Origin: CAZZIZ01 sp964654535 | Lineage (GTDB): Bacteria; Bacteroidota; Bacteroidia; Chitinophagales; UBA2359 | Assembly (NCBI GenBank): GCA_964654535.1 | Contig: CAZZIZ010000042.1 | Location: forward strand, 1-19,861 | Length of the DNA: 19,861 nucleotides | Direction: 5' to 3' | Shown here: one piece after another, positions 7,243-14,943 of the stretch | Layout: every line of letters starts with the position of its first letter | Numbering within the stretch: the stretch's first letter is position 1 | Translations under genes and position numbers: made by a program | Notes under the pieces: model-generated | The model's input: the letters and a program-made list of their open reading frames with translations, nothing else | The model's database searches: none | Told to the model about the DNA's origin: nothing

Positions 7243-7254
7243 TCCACGATCAAC

Positions 7255-7668
7255 TTAATGAGGAAGCTTGTTACGTACTAAACCGTATGTAAATGTTCCG
7301 AATATAGCACTTGCAATTAGAACCAAAACCACGGAATAGCCAGTTCCAATAAGTGTGAACATAGGACCTGGACATGCTCCTGCTAGCGCCCAGCCGAGTC
7401 CAAAAATAGTTCCGCCGGCGAGGTATCGAACGATACTCATCTTTTTATCCGAAATAGAAATCTTGTTCCCTTCAATTGTATTCATTTCCATTCTTTTGAT
7501 AATCTGAATAAAGATAACGCCAGTGACGAGTGCAGACCCTATTATTCCGTACATATGAAAGGAATCGAACCGGAACATCTCCTGGATCCTGTACCAAGAA
7601 ATGGCCTCCGATTTGGTCATAACGATGCCAAAGAAAATGCCTGTGGCTAAAAATTTTAAATATTTCAT
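7255..7668 (-). CDS. YeeE/YedE half-transporter (DUF6691 / PmpB-like)
   Basis: A 137-residue membrane protein with about four hydrophobic segments. It contains the family signature GLGWALAGACPGPMF, with the conserved Cys at residue 99. Family knowledge: YeeE/YedE proteins include TsuA, a thiosulfate importer whose conserved cysteines pass the substrate. Many bacteria, as with Xylella PmpA/PmpB next to BigR, split the protein into two half-size subunits. This is the C-terminal half type. ATG 7668 lies nine bases after the end of the other half. Position in a persulfide-oxidation operon supports thiosulfate or another reduced sulfur species as the substrate; direction of transport is not shown by the sequence. 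Confidence 0.88.
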   Translation of the reverse strand: MKYLKFLATGIFFGIVMTKSEAISWYRIQEMFRFDSFHMYGIIGSALVTGVIFIQIIKRMEMNTIEGNKISISDKKMSIVRYLAGGTIFGLGWALAGACPGPMFTLIGTGYSVVLVLIASAIFGTFTYGLVRNKLPH

Positions 7669-7677
7669 ATTAAGTCT

Positions 7678-8235
7678 TTAAAAGATGATAGGGAAAATGA
7701 GATGCGTCATAATAAGGCCTCCTATAAAAAAACCGATTACCGCAATTAGAGATGGCAATTGCAAATTTGACAACCCACTGATAGCATGACCTGAGGTGCA
7801 CCCACCGGCCCACCTGGTACCAAATCCAACCAGAAAACCGCCTCCTACAATTACAAATATTCCCTTGAGCGTAGAAAGGCTTTCCCAGTTGAATAACTGA
7901 GTGGGCATAAGTTCGTGTTCGAATGAAATACCAAGCGTACTTAAAGAAGCTATCGTATTTTCAGATATGTTAATTCCTTCTGGATTAGTGAGAAAGTTGG
8001 TGGCTATAAATCCTCCTATGACTGCTCCCAGCGCAAAAATCAAATTCCATATTTGTGATTTCCAATCAAAATCAAAAAATGAAATTTTCTTGCCTGCGCC
8101 TCCTATTGTACACATTGTTCTCAGGTTGGAGCTAACGCCAAACTCTCCGCCCGACCATAAGAGCAAAAACATTGTAATTGAAATAAGGAAGCCCGAGATA
8201 TACCAGGGCCAAGTTTGGCTTAATAATTCGATCAT
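7678..8235 (-). CDS. YeeE/YedE half-transporter (PmpA/TsuA N-terminal-like)
   Basis: A 185-residue protein with about five hydrophobic segments. Signature segments are GVSSNLRTMCTIGGAG (Cys 42) and GTRWAGGCTSGHAISG (Cys 146), both conserved in the YeeE/YedE family of sulfur-compound transporters such as TsuA. Together with the 137-residue partner downstream it should build one inner-membrane transporter. ATG at 8235 is 22 bases after the stop of the SulP-dioxygenase fusion, so the genes are cotranscribed. A likely job is moving thiosulfate made by the CstB-like enzyme. That is inference from the operon. Confidence 0.9.
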   Translation of the reverse strand: MIELLSQTWPWYISGFLISITMFLLLWSGGEFGVSSNLRTMCTIGGAGKKISFFDFDWKSQIWNLIFALGAVIGGFIATNFLTNPEGINISENTIASLSTLGISFEHELMPTQLFNWESLSTLKGIFVIVGGGFLVGFGTRWAGGCTSGHAISGLSNLQLPSLIAVIGFFIGGLIMTHLIFPIIF

Positions 8236-8257
8236 TTTATTGTGTTTTAGAGATTAT

Positions 8258-11002
8258 TTAGAGCGTAGTAGGACATACATAGTCCGTTACTTTAGTATCC
8301 GTTTCTTTGACAGCCTTAATGCCACCTCTTACATTGATGAGATTGTGATAGCCACGAGATTTTAGCATAGACGCGGCGATCATAGATCTATAACCACTTG
8401 CACAGTGTATGTAGAATGGCTCATCCTTTGGAAAAGACGATAGATGATCGTTCAATTCAGATAATGGGGTGTTAACGGCATCTAATATATGCTCTGAAAT
8501 AAACTCCGTTTTTTTCCTTACATCAAAAACATCTTTTTCACGATTGATCTGATTTTGATGGATGTCTGCTGCATTCGCTTCTTCCACGATGTCAATTTCT
8601 TTGCCCGCATTTTGCCAAGCGGCCATCCCGCCGCTAAGGTAACCAAGCGTCTTATCGAAGCCGACCCGAGATAATCTTGTAATCGCTTCTTTTTCTCTTC
8701 CCTCCGGAGCAACCAAAACGATTGGTTGATTCACATCAACAATCAATTCGCCAACCCAAGGAGCAAAACTTCCATCCAAACCGATGAATATACTCTTGGG
8801 TATATGTGCCTCGCTGTACTCGGACTTACTGCGAACATCAAGGATCAAGGCATTCATATCTTCAGCGATGAATTCGAGTTCTTTGGGCGATAATGCTATT
8901 AATCCCGTTTCATACACATCATCAATATGATCGTAACCTTCTTTATTCATTTTCACATTGAGGGGGAAATAGGCTGGTGGTTTCGCCAGGCCATCCGTCA
9001 CTTCTTTAACGAATTCTTCTTTAGTCATGTCGGAGCGAAGTGCGTAATTCATTTTCTTCTGATTGCCTAAGGTGTCCACCGTTTCCTTCATCATATTTTT
9101 ACCACAAGCGCTTCCAGCGCCATGGGCAGGATAAACCAATACATCATCTGGTAATGGCATTATCTTATTCCTAAGGCTATCGTATGCATAAGAAGCTAAA
9201 TCTTCGGAAGTTAGATCTGAAGATTTTTGAGCCAGATCGGGCCGGCCTACATCTCCTAAAAACAAAGTGTCTCCCGTGAATATGGCTACTTCTTTTCCAT
9301 TTTCATCTAGGAGTAAATATGTCGTGCTCTCCATTGTGTGACCTGGAGTATGTAAAGCCTTTAGGACTACTTTACCGATTTTAAATTCTTCTCCATCCTG
9401 AGCGATATGGGCGTCAAAGTTTGGCTTGGCCTTAGGTCCGTAGATGATCGGCGCTTTCGTCTTTTCTGCTAAGGTTAAGTGACCACTTACAAAATCGGCA
9501 TGAAAATGAGTCTCGAAAATGTATTTGATTTTGACCTTGTCCTTTTCGGCTTTCGTGATATATGGATTCACTTCTCTTAGCGGATCGATAATGGCGGCTT
9601 CTCCGTCGCTATGGATGTAGTACGCACCTTGTGCGAGACAACCTGTGTAAATCTGTTCAACTGTCATTTTGTTGTATTTTATTGGATTAGTATGTCGAAA
9701 TTCAGTAAAAGCATGCAACCCATTGGTAACATTTGTTACCGACTCGATTTCATTGCGATTAGAAATTACTTTCAAAAGTAGACTGCTTACTATGCCGAGA
9801 ATTAATCCTGATTCTACTCCCAAAGTAATTGTGGAACTTGCTGTAATAGAGAATATCACAAACCCGGCTTTGTCCGAATGATAGAGATGTTTTGCTTCCT
9901 TTATATCAACGAGACCGATTACTGCCACGACTATGATAGCTGCCAGAACAGCCATTGGCAAGTAGTAAAAATATTCGGTTAGAAACAGTAGGGTGAAGAT
10001 TATGAGAGCACCACTTATTATGGATGCAAGTCCCGATTTTGCTCCGGCCTGATCATTTACCGCAGTACGTGAAAAACCTCCTGTGGTTGGATAAGATAGA
10101 AAGAGAGAGCCAAGAATGTTTGATATCCCCAGTGCCACCAATTCTTGATTATTGTCTAAGACATAGTCCTTTCTCTTTGCCTGAATAGATTTGGCAACGG
10201 CTATAGACTCCATAAAGCCTATTACCGCAATTGTTATCGCTGTAGGCAGTAAAAGGAGCCCTTTATTCCAATTCATTATTGGTATGGAAAAGCTGGGTAA
10301 TCCGATTGGAATCTCTCCTATTATTCTGACCCCCGCTTCGTTCCAATCGAACATGGATACGAGTAGTATGGAAGCGCAAATTATGATGAGCGCAACAGGT
10401 GTTTTGGGTTTCCATTTCTTGCTTATCAACAAGATGAAAATGGCACTGATTCCAATTAGTGATGTGATCAAATTAGCTTCGAAGACATGCCTAATCGTAT
10501 ATCCTATGGTATCCAGAAAACTACCTCGTGGAATATTAAGCCCAAGTATTGATTTTAACTGACTGAGCATAATAATGATTGCTGCACCTGTTGTAAAACC
10601 CGAAATCAGTGCATGAGGTAATAATTTTATCAGGTTTCCTGCCCGTAGTAATCCCATGATTAGCTGCAAGACGCCAACCATTGCTGCTAACAATATGGCC
10701 AGTTGGATGTACTCTGCTGAACCCACATCTGCAATCGTACTTACTCCACTTGCCACCAATAGTGACACTATTGCTACTGGACCTATTGCGAGTTGACGTG
10801 AGGTTCCTAATAAGGCATAGACAAATAATGGGATTGTTGACGCATATAATCCGTAAATAGGAGGCAGTCCCGCTAACATTGCATAGGCCATTCCTTGTGG
10901 AATGAGCATAATTCCTACTGTTAATCCAGCCGACAGGTCACCTAAAAACCATTCCCGTTGGTACAGGCTGAGCGTCTTTAGTAAAGGAATATATTTTTTC
11001 AT
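8258..11002 (-). CDS. SulP anion transporter fused to CstB-like persulfide dioxygenase and two rhodanese domains
   Basis: One uninterrupted 914-residue frame from ATG 11002 (a GTG at 11020 would add six residues). Residues 1-~430 are a SulP membrane domain (DLSAGLTVGIMLIPQGMAYA, GTSRQLAIGPVAIVSLL). The usual STAS domain is absent. Residue 446 is a Met that looks like the normal start of a stand-alone enzyme. It opens an ETHE1-type metallo-beta-lactamase domain: HFHADFVSGH at ~499-508, TPGHT at ~553, TGDTLFLGDVGRPDL at ~576 and PAHG at ~625. A rhodanese domain without an active-site Cys (~700-805) and an active one with CASGYRS (Cys ~867) follow. This order matches staphylococcal CstB, which turns persulfide into thiosulfate. 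The transporter half may carry sulfite, sulfate or thiosulfate. Internal initiation at residue 446 is possible. Confidence 0.88.
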   Translation of the reverse strand: MKKYIPLLKTLSLYQREWFLGDLSAGLTVGIMLIPQGMAYAMLAGLPPIYGLYASTIPLFVYALLGTSRQLAIGPVAIVSLLVASGVSTIADVGSAEYIQLAILLAAMVGVLQLIMGLLRAGNLIKLLPHALISGFTTGAAIIIMLSQLKSILGLNIPRGSFLDTIGYTIRHVFEANLITSLIGISAIFILLISKKWKPKTPVALIIICASILLVSMFDWNEAGVRIIGEIPIGLPSFSIPIMNWNKGLLLLPTAITIAVIGFMESIAVAKSIQAKRKDYVLDNNQELVALGISNILGSLFLSYPTTGGFSRTAVNDQAGAKSGLASIISGALIIFTLLFLTEYFYYLPMAVLAAIIVVAVIGLVDIKEAKHLYHSDKAGFVIFSITASSTITLGVESGLILGIVSSLLLKVISNRNEIESVTNVTNGLHAFTEFRHTNPIKYNKMTVEQIYTGCLAQGAYYIHSDGEAAIIDPLREVNPYITKAEKDKVKIKYIFETHFHADFVSGHLTLAEKTKAPIIYGPKAKPNFDAHIAQDGEEFKIGKVVLKALHTPGHTMESTTYLLLDENGKEVAIFTGDTLFLGDVGRPDLAQKSSDLTSEDLASYAYDSLRNKIMPLPDDVLVYPAHGAGSACGKNMMKETVDTLGNQKKMNYALRSDMTKEEFVKEVTDGLAKPPAYFPLNVKMNKEGYDHIDDVYETGLIALSPKELEFIAEDMNALILDVRSKSEYSEAHIPKSIFIGLDGSFAPWVGELIVDVNQPIVLVAPEGREKEAITRLSRVGFDKTLGYLSGGMAAWQNAGKEIDIVEEANAADIHQNQINREKDVFDVRKKTEFISEHILDAVNTPLSELNDHLSSFPKDEPFYIHCASGYRSMIAASMLKSRGYHNLINVRGGIKAVKETDTKVTDYVCPTTL
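9724..9739. promoter_or_regulatory. Palindrome GGTAAC-N4-GTTACC inside the fusion gene
   Basis: A perfect 6+4+6 inverted repeat about 60 bases before the Met codon (9667) that begins the dioxygenase part. Its core GTAAC-N4-GTTAC equals the palindrome upstream of the fusion gene at 11069-11082. Two 5-bp half-sites four bases apart is the usual geometry of Crp/Fnr operators. Here it lies within codons of the linker after the SulP domain, so it may be an internal operator or a remnant. Confidence 0.5.
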
Positions 11003-11027
11003 TTCTAACCTTCGAGTCACTATTAGT

Positions 11028-11046
11028 CAATAGTAATTCAAAGGTC
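11028..11046 (-). promoter_or_regulatory. Candidate -7 elements of the SulP-CstB/YeeE operon
   Basis: Two sequences one mismatch from TAnnTTTG are seen on the minus strand: GACCTTTG (11039-11046) and TACTATTG (11028-11035). Neither has a clear -33 TTG at the usual distance, as expected of an activator-dependent promoter. With the first one, the palindrome at 11069-11082 would lie near -43, close to where Crp/Fnr activators contact RNA polymerase. Confidence 0.35.
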
Positions 11047-11068
11047 AAGTAGTCTGGTGGTAGTTTGC

Positions 11069-11082
11069 GTAACTTTTGTTAC
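11069..11082. promoter_or_regulatory. Candidate Crp/Fnr operator GTAAC-N4-GTTAC
   Basis: A perfect inverted repeat of two 5-base half-sites with four bases (TTTT) between, in the ~100-base gap between the Crp/Fnr gene stop (11100) and the fusion-gene ATG (11002). The geometry fits a Crp/Fnr dimer site. The neighbouring regulator at 11100-11738 is the obvious candidate to bind it. The same core recurs at 9725-9738. Confidence 0.6.
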
Positions 11083-11099
11083 AGAGCGCTTATTGCTTA

Positions 11100-11738
11100 C
11101 TAGGATGAAATCTCAGGTAGTGTAATCTTGTTGCGAAGAGAGGATATTCTGCCATCTATTTGTAGCTTTTTTATAAGACGAGAGATGACAACTCTTGATG
11201 TATTGAGATCATTTGCTATTTGGTGGTGCGTAATATTCAGTTCCTTAGATCGCAGGACCATGGAGCGGTCTTTGAGGTACTTGTAAAGCCGCTCTTCCAT
11301 ATTTTTAAATACTACAGTATTGATTGCTTCCAACATTTCCGAAAGTCTTACATCATAGCTATCAAAGACGAATTTACGCCAGGACTTATATTTGATCAGC
11401 CATTCCTCCATAATGGTAATCGGAATCACGCAGATTTGCGTTTCTTGTTCTGTTACCGCCCTGATATTGCTTTTCTTGTTTCCAAGACAACAGGTCATCG
11501 TCATTGAACATGAGTCACCTACTTCGAGGTAGTATAACAGGAACTCATTACTGTCTTCGTCCTCATTCATCACTTTCACAGCTCCATCTAAAACCAATGG
11601 CATAAAAGTGATAACATCACCTATGTCCACCATAGTTACGCCATTGGGTATTTTTCGATAACTACCAATAGCGCTTATCTCTTCTAATAATTTTTCTTCA
11701 AAAATGTATTTGTAACTCGATTCAAGCAGTGATTTCAT
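11100..11738 (-). CDS. Crp/Fnr family regulator with a cysteine cluster, probable sulfur-species sensor
   Basis: A 212-residue protein: N-terminal beta-barrel sensor domain (~20-115), dimer helix, and a full winged helix-turn-helix (THHQIANDLNTSRVVISRLIKKL, ~170-192). The sensor domain contains GDSCSMTMTCCLG, with Cys 77, 83 and 84, plus Cys 103 (QICVIP). These are not at the N-terminus as in FNR, so a classical oxygen-labile cluster is not implied. Thiol or persulfide sensing is plausible because the next genes oxidise persulfides. ATG at 11738; the fusion gene begins about 100 bases after its stop, with a GTAAC-N4-GTTAC site between. Regulation of that operon is strongly suggested by position; the effector is inference. 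Confidence 0.88.
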   Translation of the reverse strand: MKSLLESSYKYIFEEKLLEEISAIGSYRKIPNGVTMVDIGDVITFMPLVLDGAVKVMNEDEDSNEFLLYYLEVGDSCSMTMTCCLGNKKSNIRAVTEQETQICVIPITIMEEWLIKYKSWRKFVFDSYDVRLSEMLEAINTVVFKNMEERLYKYLKDRSMVLRSKELNITHHQIANDLNTSRVVISRLIKKLQIDGRISSLRNKITLPEISS

Positions 11739-11787
11739 AATCCAAGTATAGAAAGTGTGAGAGAACAGTCTGCGGGTAGGGTAGAAT

Positions 11788-11821
11788 CAAATCTTTGCGT
11801 AAGACGCTTTGCATTTTCAAA
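11788..11821 (-). promoter_or_regulatory. Candidate promoter of the Crp/Fnr gene
   Basis: On the minus strand TTTG (11818-11821) and AAGATTTG (11788-11795) are separated by 22 bases. This is one mismatch from the Bacteroidota TTTG ... TAnnTTTG pattern. The -33 element lies inside the palindrome at 11808-11827, so a protein bound there would block the promoter. Confidence 0.35.
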
Positions 11822-11827
11822 TGCAAA
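11808..11827. promoter_or_regulatory. Perfect palindrome TTTGCATTT-TC-AAATGCAAA
   Basis: Two 9-base arms separated by two bases, about 70 bases upstream of the Crp/Fnr ATG and overlapping its candidate -33 box. It has no T-run, so it is unlikely to be a terminator. An operator for autoregulation or for another regulator is the simplest reading. Confidence 0.5.
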
Positions 11828-12052
11828 AATGTCATGTGAGATTATTGAATACTTCTTCATGCCTAACTGTTAAAATCTTCCGTCAGCATCTTAAAGATAT
11901 AGAACGAGGACGATCGATTGAGGAGTCAAAGGTTTCATCTTTTATAATGTCGCGAAAGACTCTTATTCAAACTTCACTGAAAGCTCTGCACCGTCATATC
12001 ACGAGGAGTTTGGATAAGAAGTACATAGTGCAGTAGACGGATGAGGAACAAG

Positions 12053-14719
12053 TTATTCGATTACTACTTTTTTCGTCTTTGATTTTTTATCTCCATAAAC
12101 AATTTTAACAAGATAGGTTCCGGAAGACAGCGAAGAAGTGTTCAAGCTGAATGGACTAGCTCCTTTATGAACCTCTGACAGAACGGTTCGACCATTTAGA
12201 TCAATAACATCAATCAAAACATCAGAATTTTCTTCGGGTGCAAAGCTTATGGTAATGAAATCTCTTGTCGGATTGGGATATAGAACCACCTCTTGGCTTC
12301 CTAAAGGTTCAGATATACTTGTCTCCAAGTTTTCAATATTGAAATCCAATATACCTGAGCCAAAGGTGGCAAATCGTACTGTATTGCTCGATTCGACGTA
12401 GTCTACATCTACCGAATTGAAAAAGCCAATACCCTCCGCCAATGAGAACCATTCTTCGTTTTCTACATCAAAAACATATGCCCCTAAATCCGTACCGGCA
12501 TAAACAGATTCTCCGTTAGGTGTAACAACCATACCACCAGTTTGAGCATCTACTCCCGCTGGGAAAATGCCGGTTACATCGTTCCACGTAGTTCCACCAT
12601 CTGTAGAAAGTATGGAGCCTACAAGGTTAGCACTCGGTCCGCAGAAAAGAATCCAATCATCATTTCCTGGTAATACAACACCACTTCCTATATCTCCCTC
12701 TGTCCATCCTCCTGGTGTTTTAGAAAAGGGGGTGCTTATTCCATTTCCAAATGTGTCCCCTCTATCAGTGGAAACAAATACTTTTCCATCTTGCAGCATA
12801 TAAAGGATATCTGGATTGACACTGGCTTGCGCTAGCGCTGCTACTTGGTTACTGCCTTTGTCTATCGTATTTGATGACAAGGTAGAACCATCCCAATGTG
12901 CTCTGTGTAACTGTTTGGAAAGCATCCATAAATTCTCGTCAGGAGCATGGTGGTCAATATAAGATTGCACCCATCCCATATCCGATTCATTACTAAATTC
13001 TACCATCGGACTAAAACTAAACTGTTGATAAATAGACCACATGGATCTGAATTCGCCCGAATTCGTATAAACATCTACAGGAGCATAAACAACATCTCCT
13101 GTGCGATTCCATTTCCAAGCATGCCGTCCATCATAGCTATCTATTGAAGGTCCATCTCCACCTATGGTTTGATAAAAGTCCAAAACATCACCACTAGAAT
13201 TGGGAATAATATTTTGAGAGCCTTGATCTTGCGTGCCGAAATAAATATGATTCGGATCATTGGCTCCTGTAAATAAAGCATCTCTATACACCAAAGGGGT
13301 TATGGTATTTAGGACATTTAGATTTATAAAATGTGCATTATCATAGCCAGAATTATCAAAGCCGACCCCGGGGCTGGGAAAATCTATCCACTCTTTATAA
13401 GATATAAAGATTCCGCCATCAGAACTTCTGGCAGAAAACAAATCTCCAGTACTGTTATAAAAAAATTGCGTCGCTTGAAAATCTGGATGGTAATTAAAAC
13501 GGATAACATTATGATAAGATTCCGCAGGCAAATGGGTACCCAATTGATACAAACCCCATCCTGTGTGATCGGTAGAAACAGTATTCAAGGCATCTGTTGA
13601 AAGTATGGGGTGAGCGTACCCCGCTAAAACAATATTGGGATCTTCCGGATGGGCTGCAAGGAATTTACCTGCACTCATTTTTCCACTCGTATCGCCGAAC
13701 CAGTTACCATTAGGAAATTTTTGTGTCCAACTTGCGCCTGCATCTGAAGAGACCCAGTAATTTTGATTTTCTGTCACATATAGCACATCATTATCTCCTC
13801 CAATACTAAATGCCCTGTCACCGTGTGCGTTAACATAGTCTCCTACTTCATTAAATTCTGATTGCGATGGATTCAAAACGTAAAAGGAACCATTTCTTGC
13901 AAGAAAAACTTTGTCCGCGCCCGCTTGTACTTCATATCTCGGACTGTATAATGAAGAATTTTGTTCGTTTCCAAATTCTTGAAATATAGAAAAGCTCTCT
14001 CCCATATCTGTAGATAGGTAGATGGCGCTATTATTTGTAACGTAAATCTTGTTATCGTCTTGTCTATTTATTGTAGAACTAAAATTGGCATCCGGTAAAC
14101 CAGTTGCCAAGTTCCAATTTTGACCTTCGTCATCTGAGTAGTAGACTGGACCACTTTCTATGTGTGCTATCAGTCGCACAGTACCGTTTAGACTAAGGGC
14201 AATTAAATTTTGATATCTATTTGGCCAGTTTGGCGTTAGATTCTCGAAATCATCACCTCCAGTGCCCGTAACTGGATTGTAGACCGTGCCCTTATGTATG
14301 TATGAAGTGGAATTGTACTCGCTAGGATAATGATTTAAAGTGATTCCATAAATGACGTCCGTTCCTTCGAGCATTTCAGCAAAAAGAAAAGCCCCGGGCA
14401 TATTTCTTGGTCCTCTGTTGATCCATTGCCCATTTACAGTGCCATTGGCGTAGGAATTGTTTGTCGAGCTTGTAACTTTATTCTTAGTGCTAGAAATCTT
14501 TGGCAGTCCGGCTAATTTTTCTTGGTGCCTTGCCGCTTCTTCCGGAGTCCAAAGGGCTAATTTTTCGGGATTACTGCTTCTTTCTTCTTTTACCTCAGTT
14601 TGAATCAAAGGTCGAGGTGTCGTCGTTTTTTTTGAAAATTTGGAATTTTGGTCACAAGAAATGAGGCCAATAGAAATGAAAACAACAATAAGAGGTAGAA
14701 CGGAGTTTTTCAAGATCAT
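12053..14719 (-). CDS. Asp-box (BNR/sortilin-like) beta-propeller surface protein with T9SS sorting domain
   Basis: An 888-residue protein from ATG 14719 (a TTG one codon upstream is less likely). The N-terminus is a signal peptide ending in a lipobox, IGLISC (Cys 22). A segment WTPEEAARHQEKLAG follows, of a kind found at the N-terminus of related Bacteroidota proteins. Asp-box motifs of the S-x-D-x-G-x-T/S-W/F type recur: YSDDEGQNW, LSTDMGESF, VSSDAGASW, VSTDRGDTF and LSTDGGTTW, pointing to one or two VPS10/sialidase-like propellers. The last ~80 residues are a type A T9SS sorting domain (LYPNPTRDFITI, LNGRTVL, GTYLVKI, KKVVIE). It should be exported to the cell surface. Ligand or enzyme activity is unknown. 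The promoter region is lost in the N gap. Confidence 0.88.
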   Translation of the reverse strand: MILKNSVLPLIVVFISIGLISCDQNSKFSKKTTTPRPLIQTEVKEERSSNPEKLALWTPEEAARHQEKLAGLPKISSTKNKVTSSTNNSYANGTVNGQWINRGPRNMPGAFLFAEMLEGTDVIYGITLNHYPSEYNSTSYIHKGTVYNPVTGTGGDDFENLTPNWPNRYQNLIALSLNGTVRLIAHIESGPVYYSDDEGQNWNLATGLPDANFSSTINRQDDNKIYVTNNSAIYLSTDMGESFSIFQEFGNEQNSSLYSPRYEVQAGADKVFLARNGSFYVLNPSQSEFNEVGDYVNAHGDRAFSIGGDNDVLYVTENQNYWVSSDAGASWTQKFPNGNWFGDTSGKMSAGKFLAAHPEDPNIVLAGYAHPILSTDALNTVSTDHTGWGLYQLGTHLPAESYHNVIRFNYHPDFQATQFFYNSTGDLFSARSSDGGIFISYKEWIDFPSPGVGFDNSGYDNAHFINLNVLNTITPLVYRDALFTGANDPNHIYFGTQDQGSQNIIPNSSGDVLDFYQTIGGDGPSIDSYDGRHAWKWNRTGDVVYAPVDVYTNSGEFRSMWSIYQQFSFSPMVEFSNESDMGWVQSYIDHHAPDENLWMLSKQLHRAHWDGSTLSSNTIDKGSNQVAALAQASVNPDILYMLQDGKVFVSTDRGDTFGNGISTPFSKTPGGWTEGDIGSGVVLPGNDDWILFCGPSANLVGSILSTDGGTTWNDVTGIFPAGVDAQTGGMVVTPNGESVYAGTDLGAYVFDVENEEWFSLAEGIGFFNSVDVDYVESSNTVRFATFGSGILDFNIENLETSISEPLGSQEVVLYPNPTRDFITISFAPEENSDVLIDVIDLNGRTVLSEVHKGASPFSLNTSSLSSGTYLVKIVYGDKKSKTKKVVIE

Positions 14720-14736
14720 CAATACATATTAATTTA

Positions 14737-14836
14737 NNNNNNNNNNNNNNNNNNNNNNNNNNNNNNNNNNNNNNNNNNNNNNNNNNNNNNNNNNNNNNNN
14801 NNNNNNNNNNNNNNNNNNNNNNNNNNNNNNNNNNNN
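14737..14836. other. Assembly gap of 100 N
   Basis: Exactly 100 unknown bases, the usual placeholder for a scaffold gap of unknown size. The upstream region of the Asp-box protein gene and anything between it and the Hsp31 gene may be missing. Confidence 0.97.
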
Positions 14837-14921
14837 GTTGAGTTTGTTTCCAAGAGAAAATCCCAAGTGACAATTAAAATCACCAGCGAATTGCGGCCCA
14901 ATTCATCAATTGCACTTTAAA

Positions 14922-14942
14922 CAATCTCGTTTACAACGATTG
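14922..14942 (-). terminator. Weak candidate terminator after the Hsp31 gene
   Basis: On the minus strand, just after the stop codon, CAATCGTT and AACGAGATTG form a short stem around a 3-base loop with one bulged base, followed by TTTAAAG. The stem is A/T-rich and the T-run short, so this is only a possible terminator for the 18017-14944 cluster. Confidence 0.3.
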
Positions 14943-14943
14943 A

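Larger units (their letters stand above)
11739..12052. other. Intergenic region upstream of the cysteine-cluster Crp/Fnr gene
   Basis: About 310 bases without a supported gene. It holds a 20-base palindrome (11808-11827) and a candidate promoter pointing at the regulator. The plus strand remains open for 75 codons from a TTG at 11809, but shows no recognisable domain and no plausible start. Confidence 0.5.

Noticed and set aside
11809..12036. Plus-strand frame of 75 codons upstream of the Crp/Fnr gene
   Set aside because: It starts at TTG inside a palindrome and shows no recognisable domain. A decayed gene fragment cannot be excluded, but there is no positive evidence.
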